DNA of 64,000 bases from Arthrobacter sp. B6. GTDB lineage: Bacteria > Actinomycetota > Actinomycetes > Actinomycetales > Micrococcaceae. The translations under genes and the position numbers were made by a program. This document shows, piece after piece, positions 27,280-36,197 of this stretch. Below the pieces are notes generated by a model that saw nothing but the letters and a program-made list of their open reading frames with translations, was not told where the DNA came from and ran no database searches. The number at the start of each line of letters is the position of its first letter. Within the stretch, counting starts at the first letter, position 1. Location of the stretch: assembly GCF_001663775.1 (NCBI RefSeq), contig NZ_KV467168.1, forward strand, positions 2,206,870 through 2,270,869, written 5' to 3'.

Positions 27280-28020
27280 CTAAACACCAACAGTTTCGGA
27301 TAGTTGCCATGCCTGAATTCGCCCGCACATACCGAAAATCCTTTGTGTCCTGCGTACTCCTATCGTAGTCCTCGCTTCCTGTAAGTAGAAACTTTCCATC
27401 GAGTCAAGGGAAGCCAATTGCCGCCCGGTCAGGTCAGCCTGCCGCTGCGCACCCTCGGCCAGATACTTGTTCCAGGTTTCGGTCTTGCCGCCTACCAGGC
27501 GCACGGCTGCGGCATGAAAGTCTGCCAGAGCCGATACGCCGGACTCCTGCACGGCTGCTTTCAGCTCCAGGTACCCCTTCAATGCCAGGTCTCGCCTGCG
27601 TCGGGTGGCGGCTTCGGCGGCTGTGTCGCCGCTGTCGGCATCGCTGGGGATTAGGTGAGCGGCGCGCGAGTAAGCTTCGATGTCTACGAGGTGCTCGGGC
27701 GGGAATGTCATGACCGCGTCGCCGTTCTCGGGCAGGCCGGCGTTCTGCATGATGACGAGCACGCGCAGGTCCCCGGAGTCGTTAATGGCGCGATGGATTG
27801 TGCCAGGGGTAAACCAAACAACGGTACCTGTGGTGAGGGGGGTGGAGGTGAAGCCGCGTGAGTCGAGCGTCTCAAGCCTGCCGCTCCCTTGTTGTACTAC
27901 ATACGCCTCCGTGGAAGCAGTGTGCATATGCGGCGATCCGCCGGCTGCACCATCTGCACCCGGCCAATCGTAGATGCTGACCTCGGACACGGCAGTAGCG
28001 CCTGGGAATGAATTGCACAT
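27280..28020 (-). CDS. Cupin-domain protein of unknown role in the xylan operon
   Basis: 246 residues from ATG 28020, which leaves 1 bp to the upstream stop; the longer frame only reads through the previous gene. The N-terminal half is a cupin with metal-type histidines (GSPHMHTASTEAYVVQQGSGRLE, partly quoted, and FTPGTIHRAIN). The C-terminal half is mainly helical and charged with no recognised domain (ATRRRRDLALKGYLELKAAV). Possibly a sugar isomerase or sensor; I cannot assign a reaction. An operator-like CAGTTTCGGATAG overlaps its 3' end at 27291-27303. Confidence 0.75.
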   Translation of the reverse strand: MCNSFPGATAVSEVSIYDWPGADGAAGGSPHMHTASTEAYVVQQGSGRLETLDSRGFTSTPLTTGTVVWFTPGTIHRAINDSGDLRVLVIMQNAGLPENGDAVMTFPPEHLVDIEAYSRAAHLIPSDADSGDTAAEAATRRRRDLALKGYLELKAAVQESGVSALADFHAAAVRLVGGKTETWNKYLAEGAQRQADLTGRQLASLDSMESFYLQEARTTIGVRRTQRIFGMCGRIQAWQLSETVGV

Positions 28021-28021
28021 C

Positions 28022-28996
28022 TCAGGCCCAACTGTCCAGAGCGGCCTTCGCCGCGGCCGCCAGCGTGGTTGACGTTTCCGCGTCGGACTCGCCATCGGCG
28101 ATGACGACGGCGTAGCGGTACCTGAGCGGTTCCCCTTCCTTGAAGGGGACTACTTCGCTGAAGAACGGGGCGGAGCCGAGGCAAGCGAACGGCGAGGAAC
28201 GGGCGAACCACTGGTTGGACGCGCCACGGTTACCCTGGTCTTCGACGAACATGATGGTGGACTTCCGGCAGGTGCCATCGTGCTGGCCAGTGAAGGCGAT
28301 CCAGGGTGAGCGGGTACCCATGAGTTCGTCGGAGCCGGTTCCGGCATCGGAGTGGAAGCTGCCGCCGCTGAATGCACGGGGTCCACGCCAGAACAGTCCA
28401 CCGTAGCCTGCATTGTCTCGGCCTTCCGTGGTGGGGCTACCGATGCTGATTTCGGCGCCGGAGACATTGCTCATTTCGGTTTCGAACAGCAAGGCCCAAG
28501 CATTCCCGGAGGGAAGCAACTGGACTGCGAAGCGGCGCCGCTCCCTGATGAGGGGCGCGCCCTCCTCCCCGGACCGAGCGGGCTGGGCAGTCCAGAGCAA
28601 GGACTCGCTGGCTGATATCCCGGTTTCGGATTCCTCGATGCTGCTGAAGGCCTCGTGGTTCATCGCCCCATTGTTCTCGAGGTTCGAGTAGCCGGCCTCA
28701 CGGGTGTAGGTTACGCCGCCCCAGAAATTGTGTTCGCCCACATTTGGCAGGGCCCAGGACAACCCCTTGTGCCATACGTGGTCCCAGGGACGGTAGATGG
28801 TAACCTCGTCCCCCTCAAGCGTGGTGAGCGGGTGAAAGTAAGGCCGGGGGCTTTCGTACTGGTCGTTCGTGGGGCGGTACGTGTAAGTGGCGATATCCTG
28901 CGCCCCGACTGAGAAGGTCAGGGAAATGCCATCGTCTGCGTAGCTTAGGATTTCTGTCAGGGCGCGCTGGGCTGTATTAGTCACAAGGTTCTCCAT
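28022..28996 (-). CDS. DUF6807 (PmoA-like) family protein
   Basis: 324 residues containing PRPYFHPLTTLEGDEVT, DHVWHKGLSWALPNV and HEAFSSIEES, which are features of the DUF6807 family once annotated as methane oxygenase PmoA. Members are beta-rich proteins found in polysaccharide utilisation loci; no enzymatic activity is established to my knowledge. It is between the oxidoreductase and cupin genes in a tight minus-strand operon, so it may act on the same sugar intermediate as those two. Confidence 0.78.
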   Translation of the reverse strand: MENLVTNTAQRALTEILSYADDGISLTFSVGAQDIATYTYRPTNDQYESPRPYFHPLTTLEGDEVTIYRPWDHVWHKGLSWALPNVGEHNFWGGVTYTREAGYSNLENNGAMNHEAFSSIEESETGISASESLLWTAQPARSGEEGAPLIRERRRFAVQLLPSGNAWALLFETEMSNVSGAEISIGSPTTEGRDNAGYGGLFWRGPRAFSGGSFHSDAGTGSDELMGTRSPWIAFTGQHDGTCRKSTIMFVEDQGNRGASNQWFARSSPFACLGSAPFFSEVVPFKEGEPLRYRYAVVIADGESDAETSTTLAAAAKAALDSWA

Positions 28997-29011
28997 TGAA
29001 TAGGTAGAGAG

Positions 29012-30118
29012 TTAAGAGCGGGATGTCGAGGCCAGGGCGCGGGTGCCGCGGCCCTCGCCGTCCATACCCCCATAGAAGGGGTGTCCAGGGACGATTTCAC
29101 CCCGCCGGACCGGCCGGCCGGTAAAGGCTGAAGCATAAATCGCGGCCGCAAGTTCAAGGGTTTGCCGCGCTGAATCGGCTCCGGCCGGGAGAGGGAGTCC
29201 TGCATCAAGCGCCTCATACATCGCCAAGAATTGCGCGGAGTGCCCACTGCCCCGCTCCAGGGGCTGTGAAGACCACGCGCCCGAAACCTGTTCCTCATGA
29301 CCGGGCGCAGGAGTAATAGCCCAGTCGTTTGAGTTGTAACCGTAGAGGTGGCTGAGCTCAATCGTGGCGAATTCGCAGTCGATGCGGATATCCGAGGTTT
29401 CCCGTGGCGAAAGCAGCGAGTTGATGATGGTGGCCGCGGCACCGTTTTCGAACTGGAGCAGTGCCGCTGAGAGGTCCTCGGTGGATGTGGGGCGCGCCTG
29501 CCGGGATGCTATAGCAGTGACCTCCTCCCACGGCCCGAGCAGGTGGAGGAGGAGGTCGAACTGGTGGATGCCGTGACCCATAGTGGGTCCACCGCCCTCC
29601 GCTTCCCAAGTGCCGCGCCAGGGGAGGTCGAAGTATTCGTCGGGGCGGTACCAAAGTGTGTCGCAGCGAGCCACGAGGGGGCGGCCGAAATCGCCGCCTC
29701 CAATGAGGGAGCGGGCAGCGGTTGAGGCGTCGCCAAAGCGATGTTGGAACACGCACGAAAACTGCGCGCCGCCCTTGCTTTCGGCGGAACTGAGACGGTC
29801 AAAGTCGGCCAGGCTGAGGGCGGGAGGCTTCTCCGACAGGACATGGGCGCCGGCTTCAAGGCACTCGATTGCCTGGTCAATGTGGAGCATGGGTGGGGTG
29901 CACAGGTGCACAATGTCCGGCTTAGCTTCGGCCAGCAATTCCGCCAGACTCTGGTAGCGGCCGGGGATACCGTGTTGGTCGGCGAACGCCTGCAGACGAG
30001 CGTCGTCAACGTCGCAGGCTCCCACCAGCTCCGCTCGATTATCGGTTTGGGCCAGGTTTGACGCATGGAACGCTGCAATGCCGCCAGTTCCCACGATGGC
30101 CACTCTGTACGTCTTCAT
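29012..30118 (-). CDS. Gfo/Idh/MocA-family oxidoreductase
   Basis: NAD(P)-dependent oxidoreductase of 368 residues. Rossmann motif VAIVGTGGIAAFHA at the N-terminus, the EKP motif in VLSEKPPALS, then the C-terminal alpha/beta domain (GGPTMGHGIHQFDLLLHLLG). The ATG at 30118 has GAGGG 6 nt upstream; the longer frame to 30223 runs through the promoter. First gene of the operon 30118-26197. Substrate unknown; with DUF6807 and cupin partners it probably handles a xylan-derived sugar acid or glycoside. Confidence 0.85.
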   Translation of the reverse strand: MKTYRVAIVGTGGIAAFHASNLAQTDNRAELVGACDVDDARLQAFADQHGIPGRYQSLAELLAEAKPDIVHLCTPPMLHIDQAIECLEAGAHVLSEKPPALSLADFDRLSSAESKGGAQFSCVFQHRFGDASTAARSLIGGGDFGRPLVARCDTLWYRPDEYFDLPWRGTWEAEGGGPTMGHGIHQFDLLLHLLGPWEEVTAIASRQARPTSTEDLSAALLQFENGAAATIINSLLSPRETSDIRIDCEFATIELSHLYGYNSNDWAITPAPGHEEQVSGAWSSQPLERGSGHSAQFLAMYEALDAGLPLPAGADSARQTLELAAAIYASAFTGRPVRRGEIVPGHPFYGGMDGEGRGTRALASTSRS

Positions 30119-30142
30119 AGGAGTCCCTCTTGTCAGGATAAA

Positions 30143-30168
30143 TCGGAAGCTATCCGAAAGTTTCAATG
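30143..30168 (-). promoter_or_regulatory. Operator/promoter of the oxidoreductase operon
   Basis: On the minus strand TTGAAACTTTCGGATAG (about 30166-30150) is followed by TTCCGA and TATCCT. TCGGA-N5-TCCGA (30143-30157) is a perfect inverted repeat, and GAAACTTTC (30164-30156) overlaps it. The cluster lies 25-50 bp upstream of the start codon, between plausible -35 (TTGAAA) and -10 (TATCCT) elements. Confidence 0.6.
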
Positions 30169-30265
30169 TGCCCCGTGGGCTCGGTTTTGTGCGTTTTGGC
30201 TGTAATTTTGCGGTTACCACCACGTTAGGGATGTGCGATGAACGAAGTCAAGACATTTCAAACCT

Positions 30266-30290
30266 AGAAACTAAACGGAAGTTTCTGATA
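30266..30290 (+). promoter_or_regulatory. Operator-like inverted repeat upstream of the GH3 gene
   Basis: AGAAACT (30266-30272) and AGTTTCT (30280-30286) form a perfect inverted repeat, and GTTTCTGATAG (30281-30291) matches the motif seen at 27291 and 30150. It ends about 40 bp before the GTG of the GH3 gene. Confidence 0.6.
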
Positions 30291-30328
30291 GTTTTATGTA
30301 ATCATTCGAAAAACCTGAGGAGAAGCCT

Positions 30329-32680
30329 GTGAGCACCGGCGCGGCCGAACAGCACGCACTTGCCCGCGTCCCCGCTTCGGACGTCGTTGAACACCTGGTA
30401 CGCGAGATGACCTTGGAAGAAAAGCTCGCGCAATTGGCGGGCGTGTGGGTCAATGCTTCCACCGACGGCGACTCCGTCGCCCCGTTGCAGAGCCAGATGG
30501 CGGGAAACACCCGTTCCTGGGACGAAATCATCTCGCACGGGCTCGGCCAAATCACACGCATGTATGGCACTGTTCCGGTGGAGCCTTCGGAAGGCGCACG
30601 TCGCCTTGCCACCGCGCAGGAACAGGTCAGGGCGGCATCCCGCTTTGGCATCCCTGCCCAGGTGCACGAGGAGTGCCTTGCCGGGTTGGCTGCATGGAAG
30701 GCAACGGCGTTCCCGGTTCCCTTGGCCTGGGGTGCCACGTTCAACCCAGCCCTGGTGCAGGAGATGGCAGCCCGCATCGGCACCAGCATGGGGTCTCTCG
30801 GGGTTCACCAGGGACTGGCTCCCGTACTCGACGTGGTCCGGGACCTTCGCTGGGGCCGCGTAGAGGAGACGATCGGCGAGGACCCGTACCTTGTGGGTAC
30901 CGTCGCGACAGCCTATGTCCGGGGGCTGGAATCTGCCGGGATCGTCGCGACTCTTAAGCACTTTGTCGGATACTCGGCATCGCAAGCCGGCCGTAACCAC
31001 GCTCCCGTCTCCATGGGTCCCCGGGAGCTTGCCGATGTCATGCTGCCGCCGTTTGAGATGGCGCTCCGCCACGGCGGTGCGCGTTCGGTGATGCACGCGT
31101 ATACGGATGTTGACGGCGTACCGGCTGCCGCGAACCGTGCGCTTCTCACAGGTCTGCTACGCGAGCAGTGGGGCTTCACAGGGACGGTGGTGGCGGACTA
31201 CTTCGGCGTCGCGTTCCTGGACGTCACCCACGGCGTGGCCGCAAACCCCGGCGACGCTGCGGTCTTGGCTCTGCGGGCGGGCGTCGACGTTGAACTTCCT
31301 ACGGTTAACTGTTTCGGAGAACCGCTGCTTGCCCGGGTGCGCGAGGGCGCCTTGGACGAATCGGTGATTGACCAGGCCCTCCGCCGGGTCCTTACACAGA
31401 AGGCAGAGGTTGGACTGTTGTCGCCCGATTTCACACCGGAGCCCCCTGCCCTCTCCGGCCCTCTCGAGCTGGATCCTGCCGAGAACCGGGCACTGGCCCG
31501 TGAAATCGCTGCGCAGTCACTGGTGCTGTTGAGCAACCGGGAGTTTGCCGCGGCTCCGGCCCTGCCTCTTACCTCGGCCCGGGCTGGTTCCGTGGGTGTG
31601 GTCGGGCCACTGGCCGACGACCCCTTCGCGATGCTTGGCTGCTACTCCTTTGATGCCCATGTTGGAGCGTCGCACCCGGAGGTTCCCATGGGAATTTCCA
31701 TTCCGACGGTTGCGGGCGTTGCGGCGGCTCGGTTTGATTCGGTGAGGAGTTCCGTTACCGGGAACTGCGAGTCGGCAACTGAGGACCAAATTGCTGAGGC
31801 CTGTCGTGTGGCGTCAACGGTTGAGACGTGCGTCGTGGTTGTTGGTGACAATGCGGGACTTTTCGGGCGGGGCACCTCTGGCGAGGGAAATGACGCCTCC
31901 GATCTCCGCCTTCCCGGAGACCAGCACCACATGCTGGACCGGATTCTCAGTGTTTGTGCTGATTCCGGCACGCGCGCGGTTGTGGTGGTACTCAGCGGCC
32001 GACCCTACGCGCTGGGGGACTTCGTGGGCCGGGCGGACGCGATCGTCCAGGGCTTCTTCCCTGGTGAAGAAGGCGGCGAGGCGCTCTGGGACGTGCTCAC
32101 CGGCGTCGTCAATCCGTCCGGTAAGCTGCCCGTCTCGGTACCGCGTTCCTCCGGCGGCCAGCCGGGTACATACCTTCACTCCCGGCTATCCGGACGCACC
32201 GAGGTCAGCGCCTTGGATCCCTCGCCGCTGTTTAGCTTCGGGCATGGCCTGTCCTATACGACCTTTGAGTTGTCGGGTCATCAGTGCACCGCACCGACAA
32301 TCTCGACGTCGGACACGGTCACCATAAGCTGCACGGTCACCAACAAGGGTGCCCTGGAAGGCGCCGAAATAGTGCAGCTGTACCTGGAGGATCCGGTGGG
32401 CGAAGTGGTTCGTCCAGTACGTGAGTTGATTGGTTACGCCCGCGTAGAGCTGGAAGCAGGCTCCTCCGCCATCGTTGATTTTGTCGTCCACGCGGACAGG
32501 ACGTCCTTCACTGGGGTGGACCTGGAGCGTGTTGTTACGCCTGGCTTGGTGAAGCTGCACGTGGGGACCTCCAGCACGGCTGATGCGCATACCCACGAGG
32601 TCATCCTGCATGGACCTCGGCGGGTTGTGGGGTTCGAGCGTGAGATGCTGACGCCCGTAGAGGTGCGCGGCCTGGACTAG
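30329..32680 (+). CDS. GH3 beta-glycosidase (probable intracellular beta-xylosidase/beta-glucosidase)
   Basis: 783 residues from GTG 30329 with GAGGAGAAG upstream. The TIM barrel carries VEETIGEDPYLVG, the KHF block ATLKHFVGYS and nucleophile Asp290 (VVADYFGVAF). The second alpha/beta domain and a C-terminal fibronectin III-like domain (CTVTNKGALEGAEIVQLYL, VRELIGYARVELE) complete the usual layout. No signal peptide, so it should act on imported xylo- or aldouronate oligosaccharides. Divergent from the oxidoreductase operon and sharing its operator type. Confidence 0.88.
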   Translation: MSTGAAEQHALARVPASDVVEHLVREMTLEEKLAQLAGVWVNASTDGDSVAPLQSQMAGNTRSWDEIISHGLGQITRMYGTVPVEPSEGARRLATAQEQVRAASRFGIPAQVHEECLAGLAAWKATAFPVPLAWGATFNPALVQEMAARIGTSMGSLGVHQGLAPVLDVVRDLRWGRVEETIGEDPYLVGTVATAYVRGLESAGIVATLKHFVGYSASQAGRNHAPVSMGPRELADVMLPPFEMALRHGGARSVMHAYTDVDGVPAAANRALLTGLLREQWGFTGTVVADYFGVAFLDVTHGVAANPGDAAVLALRAGVDVELPTVNCFGEPLLARVREGALDESVIDQALRRVLTQKAEVGLLSPDFTPEPPALSGPLELDPAENRALAREIAAQSLVLLSNREFAAAPALPLTSARAGSVGVVGPLADDPFAMLGCYSFDAHVGASHPEVPMGISIPTVAGVAAARFDSVRSSVTGNCESATEDQIAEACRVASTVETCVVVVGDNAGLFGRGTSGEGNDASDLRLPGDQHHMLDRILSVCADSGTRAVVVVLSGRPYALGDFVGRADAIVQGFFPGEEGGEALWDVLTGVVNPSGKLPVSVPRSSGGQPGTYLHSRLSGRTEVSALDPSPLFSFGHGLSYTTFELSGHQCTAPTISTSDTVTISCTVTNKGALEGAEIVQLYLEDPVGEVVRPVRELIGYARVELEAGSSAIVDFVVHADRTSFTGVDLERVVTPGLVKLHVGTSSTADAHTHEVILHGPRRVVGFEREMLTPVEVRGLD

Positions 32681-32708
32681 AGGCCTTGCCGTCCTCGGAC
32701 GCGTAGGT

Positions 32709-32748
32709 TGAAACCCCGCCCACCAAGGATGATGTAGGCGGGGTTTCA
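32709..32748. terminator. Bidirectional hairpin between GH3 and the DUF624 gene
   Basis: TGAAACCCCGCC (32709-32720) and GGCGGGGTTTCA (32737-32748) form a perfect 12-bp stem with a 16-nt loop. It lies between two convergent genes. Confidence 0.8.
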
Positions 32749-32774
32749 CATTGTCCTGAAGCGGCGGGCCGCTC

Positions 32775-33473
32775 CTAGCGTGGGGCGGTGAACTTCTCCT
32801 CCACGAAGATCAGCAACGGCTTGGAGTTCAGGCAAATGAGGTAGAGTACCGGCCCCGCAACGAACAATGCCAGCCAGACGGTAGTCACCATCAGAATGAA
32901 GGCGGTAACGAACAGGATGCCGGCGTTTCCCAGGGACACCCGGGTGCGTGCGCCCAAAGTGAAAACGGACAAGCGATAGACATCCTGGGTCCGGAAGGTG
33001 AAGCGGGAGAGCAAAAGCATCGCGTTGGCCGCGGCTGTGCATACCATGATTCCAAGCGCCAGCAACCCGATCCGGGCGGCAATCTGGGTGGTGTCGTTTC
33101 CTGTCCCAGCACTCAAAGAACCCGGCAGGACAGTGAGGTTGAACGCGATAATGCCCAGGAGAACCAGGTACGGCAGCCACACCACGACGGCTTGGCCAAA
33201 GTTGCTCCGGTAGGAGGCCAGGAAGTCACGGAAGACTCCCGTGTCCTGCCCGGCCAGCAGCCTGTTGAAAGCATAAGACGCCGCAACAGCCGACGGGCCC
33301 ACGAGGACGGAGCCAAGCAGCGCGACGGGACCGACCAGGCCGACCAGCAGCGGCATGAGCAGCACCAGCAGGTTGGCCAAGACCAGCAGTGCGTCGCCGA
33401 GCATGATGCCGTACACCAAGCCTGCCGCCTTAAATAATGGACCGGACCCGTAGTCCGTTTTCCCAGCTCCCAC
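32775..33473 (-). CDS. DUF624 (YesL-like) membrane protein
   Basis: 232 residues from GTG 33473, which has GGAAGGTG 5 nt upstream; the longer frame would run into the hairpin region. Several TM segments (LVYGIMLGDALLVLANLLVLL is partly quoted as LLVLANLLVLLMPLLV) and the YesL-like FRDFLASYRSNFGQA block are visible. YesL proteins are coded beside Lpl/Ytc-type oligosaccharide importers in Bacillota and related loci, and here it follows such an importer. Their exact role is not known; an accessory function in transport is inferred from gene order. Confidence 0.8.
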   Translation of the reverse strand: MGAGKTDYGSGPLFKAAGLVYGIMLGDALLVLANLLVLLMPLLVGLVGPVALLGSVLVGPSAVAASYAFNRLLAGQDTGVFRDFLASYRSNFGQAVVVWLPYLVLLGIIAFNLTVLPGSLSAGTGNDTTQIAARIGLLALGIMVCTAAANAMLLLSRFTFRTQDVYRLSVFTLGARTRVSLGNAGILFVTAFILMVTTVWLALFVAGPVLYLICLNSKPLLIFVEEKFTAPR

Positions 33474-33510
33474 GGGACACCTTCCACCTTGACGAACATC
33501 ATCATTAAAC

Positions 33511-33549
33511 GCCAGGAGGACGGCGGCATCCGCCGTCGCCCTCCTGGCT
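33511..33549. terminator. Strong hairpin between the Lpl-type binding protein and DUF624 genes
   Basis: GCCAGGAGGACGGCGG and its near-complement flank CAT, with a short bulge. It lies 19 bp after the binding protein stop on the minus strand and about 38 bp before the DUF624 start. It may cut expression of DUF624 relative to the importer or end the transcript. Confidence 0.6.
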
Positions 33550-33567
33550 GTCACACGAAGAGGAAAT

Positions 33568-35187
33568 CTACTTCTTGTCCGCGTAAGCCTTGTAGGCCTT
33601 GTTCGCGAGCTCTACATACTTGCTCTGGCCCTTGGACTCTAGCTCCTTCACGTAGGCATCGAATTCACTCAGGCTCCGCTGCCCGGTAATGAACTTGAGG
33701 ATATTTTGCTTGACGTGGTCCTTGAGCGGCGTGAGGACCAGGGTCGCTTGCTCCCGGTCGATGGAGCTGAACGGAATCGGCGGAGCCACCGGACGCGGGG
33801 TTTTGGACTCCATGGCTTTCTGGAAAGCCAGTTCCTCGCTGTCGAAGGTGGAGTGGAGCAGCTCTGTTGCTCCTCCGTAGGAGAAGTTGCCGCCGGAGAA
33901 GCCGTATTCCACGCGCAGATCTTTGGTGCCGGACGGGTTCAGGCCCTGGAAGTTAATGTCGGCGGCGAGTTTACGTTTGCCGCCTTCTTTGGTGAACGTC
34001 GTGCCTTCCACACCCCACTTGGAGAATTCCTTGCCCGCGTCGCTGTAGAAGAGCCAGTCGATGTACTGGATGAGCGCTACAAAGCTGTCCTTATCCTTCA
34101 CGGATGAGTTGAGCATGATGCCGTTCTCCAGGCGCGAGCCACCGATGATGTCCCCGGCCGGCCCGCCGGGAACGGTGATTTTGCCTATCTCGAAGTTGCC
34201 CTTGCCCAGGGACTGCTCCATGGATGTGCGGTAGGTGATGACGTTTTGCGAGTTGGCGCTGATTGCGAACGACTTGCCGGAGACGAACTTCTGGATGGCC
34301 GAGTCATCGGTCTGGGTGAAACTCTCGGGATCCATGAGGCCTTCGGACACCAGCGAGTTGAAGTAGGTCACAAGGTCCTTGAACTGCTTCGAGCCGGCTG
34401 CAAACCCGAATTCCTTCTTGTCCTGATCGAACAGCAGCCCATCCACCAGGCCCCACCCCGCCACTGTGCCGAAGGCGTTACCGGCAATGTTCAGCACGTT
34501 TTCGCCCTTGAAACGGTCCGAGAAGGGCACGGTATCGGGATAAGCCTTCTTGAGTGAGCGCAGTACGTCACGGAACTCCTCCCAGGTGGTGGGCTCGGCG
34601 AGGCCTTCCTTCTTCAGAACGTCCTTGCGGAAGCACACCGAATACTCCGGCCACAGCTTCTCGTGCAGGCCCGGAAGGACGTAGTACTTGCCGTCTTCCT
34701 GGGTGAGGATTTCGATTTCAGGTTCGAGCTTCCATTTCTTGACCTTCTCCTGGAAGTGCGGCATGAGGTCCACGTAGTCGCTGACGGGCAGCACCGCGCC
34801 GGCGGATACAAACGCAGATTCCGAACCTGGATAAGTCTTCGCGATGATTTCCGGGGCGTTACCGGAGCTAATGAGCAGGCTGCGCTTCTGCTCATAGTCG
34901 CTGCCCGGAACCACCGTGGCATCAAGGGTGACGTTGTTGTCGCTGGCCATCTTGGTAAACAGCAGCCAGTCCTTCTTGTACGGATACGTGGGATGGTCGG
35001 AGAACAGGAAGGTGAACGTCAGAGGCACCGTCGCCTTGAACGTATCCCCCACCCCAAAACTGTCCATCGCGCCCGTGCGGGACTTGGACGTATCCACTTT
35101 CTCGGTGGAGGCGGCATCGCAACTGGTCATCATCAGCCCGATGGTGACCACGGACGCCAGGCCCAGGAAGTCTCGTCTGCGGATCAT
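33568..35187 (-). CDS. LplA-type extracellular solute-binding lipoprotein
   Basis: 539 residues from ATG 35187 (AAAGGA 7 nt upstream), rather than the ATG 15 nt before it. N-terminus MIRRRDFLGL is Tat-like and the lipobox LMMTSC places the lipid anchor at Cys23. Length and features (TFLFSDHPTYPYKKDWLLF, partly quoted; FRKDVLKKEGL) match the large LplA/aldouronate-binding group used with LplB and YtcP permeases. The GH30 glucuronoxylanase in the same locus suggests aldouronate or xylo-oligosaccharide ligands. Confidence 0.85.
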   Translation of the reverse strand: MIRRRDFLGLASVVTIGLMMTSCDAASTEKVDTSKSRTGAMDSFGVGDTFKATVPLTFTFLFSDHPTYPYKKDWLLFTKMASDNNVTLDATVVPGSDYEQKRSLLISSGNAPEIIAKTYPGSESAFVSAGAVLPVSDYVDLMPHFQEKVKKWKLEPEIEILTQEDGKYYVLPGLHEKLWPEYSVCFRKDVLKKEGLAEPTTWEEFRDVLRSLKKAYPDTVPFSDRFKGENVLNIAGNAFGTVAGWGLVDGLLFDQDKKEFGFAAGSKQFKDLVTYFNSLVSEGLMDPESFTQTDDSAIQKFVSGKSFAISANSQNVITYRTSMEQSLGKGNFEIGKITVPGGPAGDIIGGSRLENGIMLNSSVKDKDSFVALIQYIDWLFYSDAGKEFSKWGVEGTTFTKEGGKRKLAADINFQGLNPSGTKDLRVEYGFSGGNFSYGGATELLHSTFDSEELAFQKAMESKTPRPVAPPIPFSSIDREQATLVLTPLKDHVKQNILKFITGQRSLSEFDAYVKELESKGQSKYVELANKAYKAYADKK

Positions 35188-35208
35188 GGGTTTTCCTTTC
35201 ATAGGGGG

Positions 35209-36186
35209 TTATTCCTTGACGGAACCGAGCATCACGCCCGAGAAGAAGTACTTCTGGACGAAGGGGTAGACGCACAGGATGGGGATGACGGTCAGGACGA
35301 TGGTGACCGACTGGATGTTCGCGGCGATCTGGCCGACGTTCTCAGCCGTGCCGCCGGCCGAGCCCGCGGTGGTGACTCCGGCGATCATGTTGCGCAGATA
35401 GATGGTCACCGGAAAAAGCTCGGGATTGTCCAGGTACAGGAAGGCTTGGAACCATGAGTTCCAGTTGGCCACCGCATAGAACAGCACCATGGTGGCCACG
35501 ATGGCCTTGCTCAGGGGAAGGACAACCTTGAACAGCACGCCGTACTGGCTGAGCCCGTCGATGGCGGCCGCTTCCTCCAGTTCCCGGGGCATGTTCTCGA
35601 AGAACGACTTCATGATCAGCAGGTTGAAGACGCTGATGGCGTTGGGCAGCACCACCGCCCAGAGGGTGTCCCGCATGCCCAGCGAACTGATCAGCACGTA
35701 GTTGGGGATTAGCCCGCCGTTGAAGAACATGGTGAACACGGCGATCCCGATGAACACGCTGCGGCCTTTGAGGTCCTTCTTGGCGATGGCGTAGGCGAAG
35801 GACGTGGTGAGCACCATGGAGATGGCCGTGGCCACCACTGTATAGAGGACCGTGTTGCCGTAGTTGTTCCAGAACGTGGAGTCCGCCAGGATCAGTTTGT
35901 ACGTCTCCGTGTTGAAGCCCATCGGGAACAGGTTCACCTGTCCGGCGTTGATGAAGCCTTCGCTTGAAAACGACTGCGCAATGATGTTCAGGAACGGGTA
36001 CACCGTCAGGAACACCACCACCAGGAGGAATGCCAGGTTGACCACCCGGAACACCCGCATGCCGCGGGAGACCTTCATGTCCTTGATCAGGACCCCGGTT
36101 TGCCGAGCGTCCCGCTTGGTGCGGGCGCCTTGCTTGGTATCAATTCCCTGCTCGACGTCCGCCGGGTTCATGGTTGTGCCCTTCAT
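35209..36186 (-). CDS. ABC importer permease, LplC/YtcP type
   Basis: CUT1-family permease of about 325 residues. ATG 36186 has AAAGGG 8 nt upstream; an ATG 18 nt earlier overlaps the partner permease. Six TM segments and EAA loop EEAAAIDGLSQYGVLFKVVLP are present, with the usual C-terminal VQKYFFSGVMLGSVKE. Pairs with the disrupted LplB-type gene upstream. Confidence 0.88.
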   Translation of the reverse strand: MKGTTMNPADVEQGIDTKQGARTKRDARQTGVLIKDMKVSRGMRVFRVVNLAFLLVVVFLTVYPFLNIIAQSFSSEGFINAGQVNLFPMGFNTETYKLILADSTFWNNYGNTVLYTVVATAISMVLTTSFAYAIAKKDLKGRSVFIGIAVFTMFFNGGLIPNYVLISSLGMRDTLWAVVLPNAISVFNLLIMKSFFENMPRELEEAAAIDGLSQYGVLFKVVLPLSKAIVATMVLFYAVANWNSWFQAFLYLDNPELFPVTIYLRNMIAGVTTAGSAGGTAENVGQIAANIQSVTIVLTVIPILCVYPFVQKYFFSGVMLGSVKE

Positions 36187-36197
36187 AGTTGGCCCTT

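Noticed and set aside
28021..28095. Upstream extension of the cupin gene (Arg-rich 25 residues)
   Set aside because: Overlaps the DUF6807 gene out of frame; the ATG at 28020 begins the conserved part.
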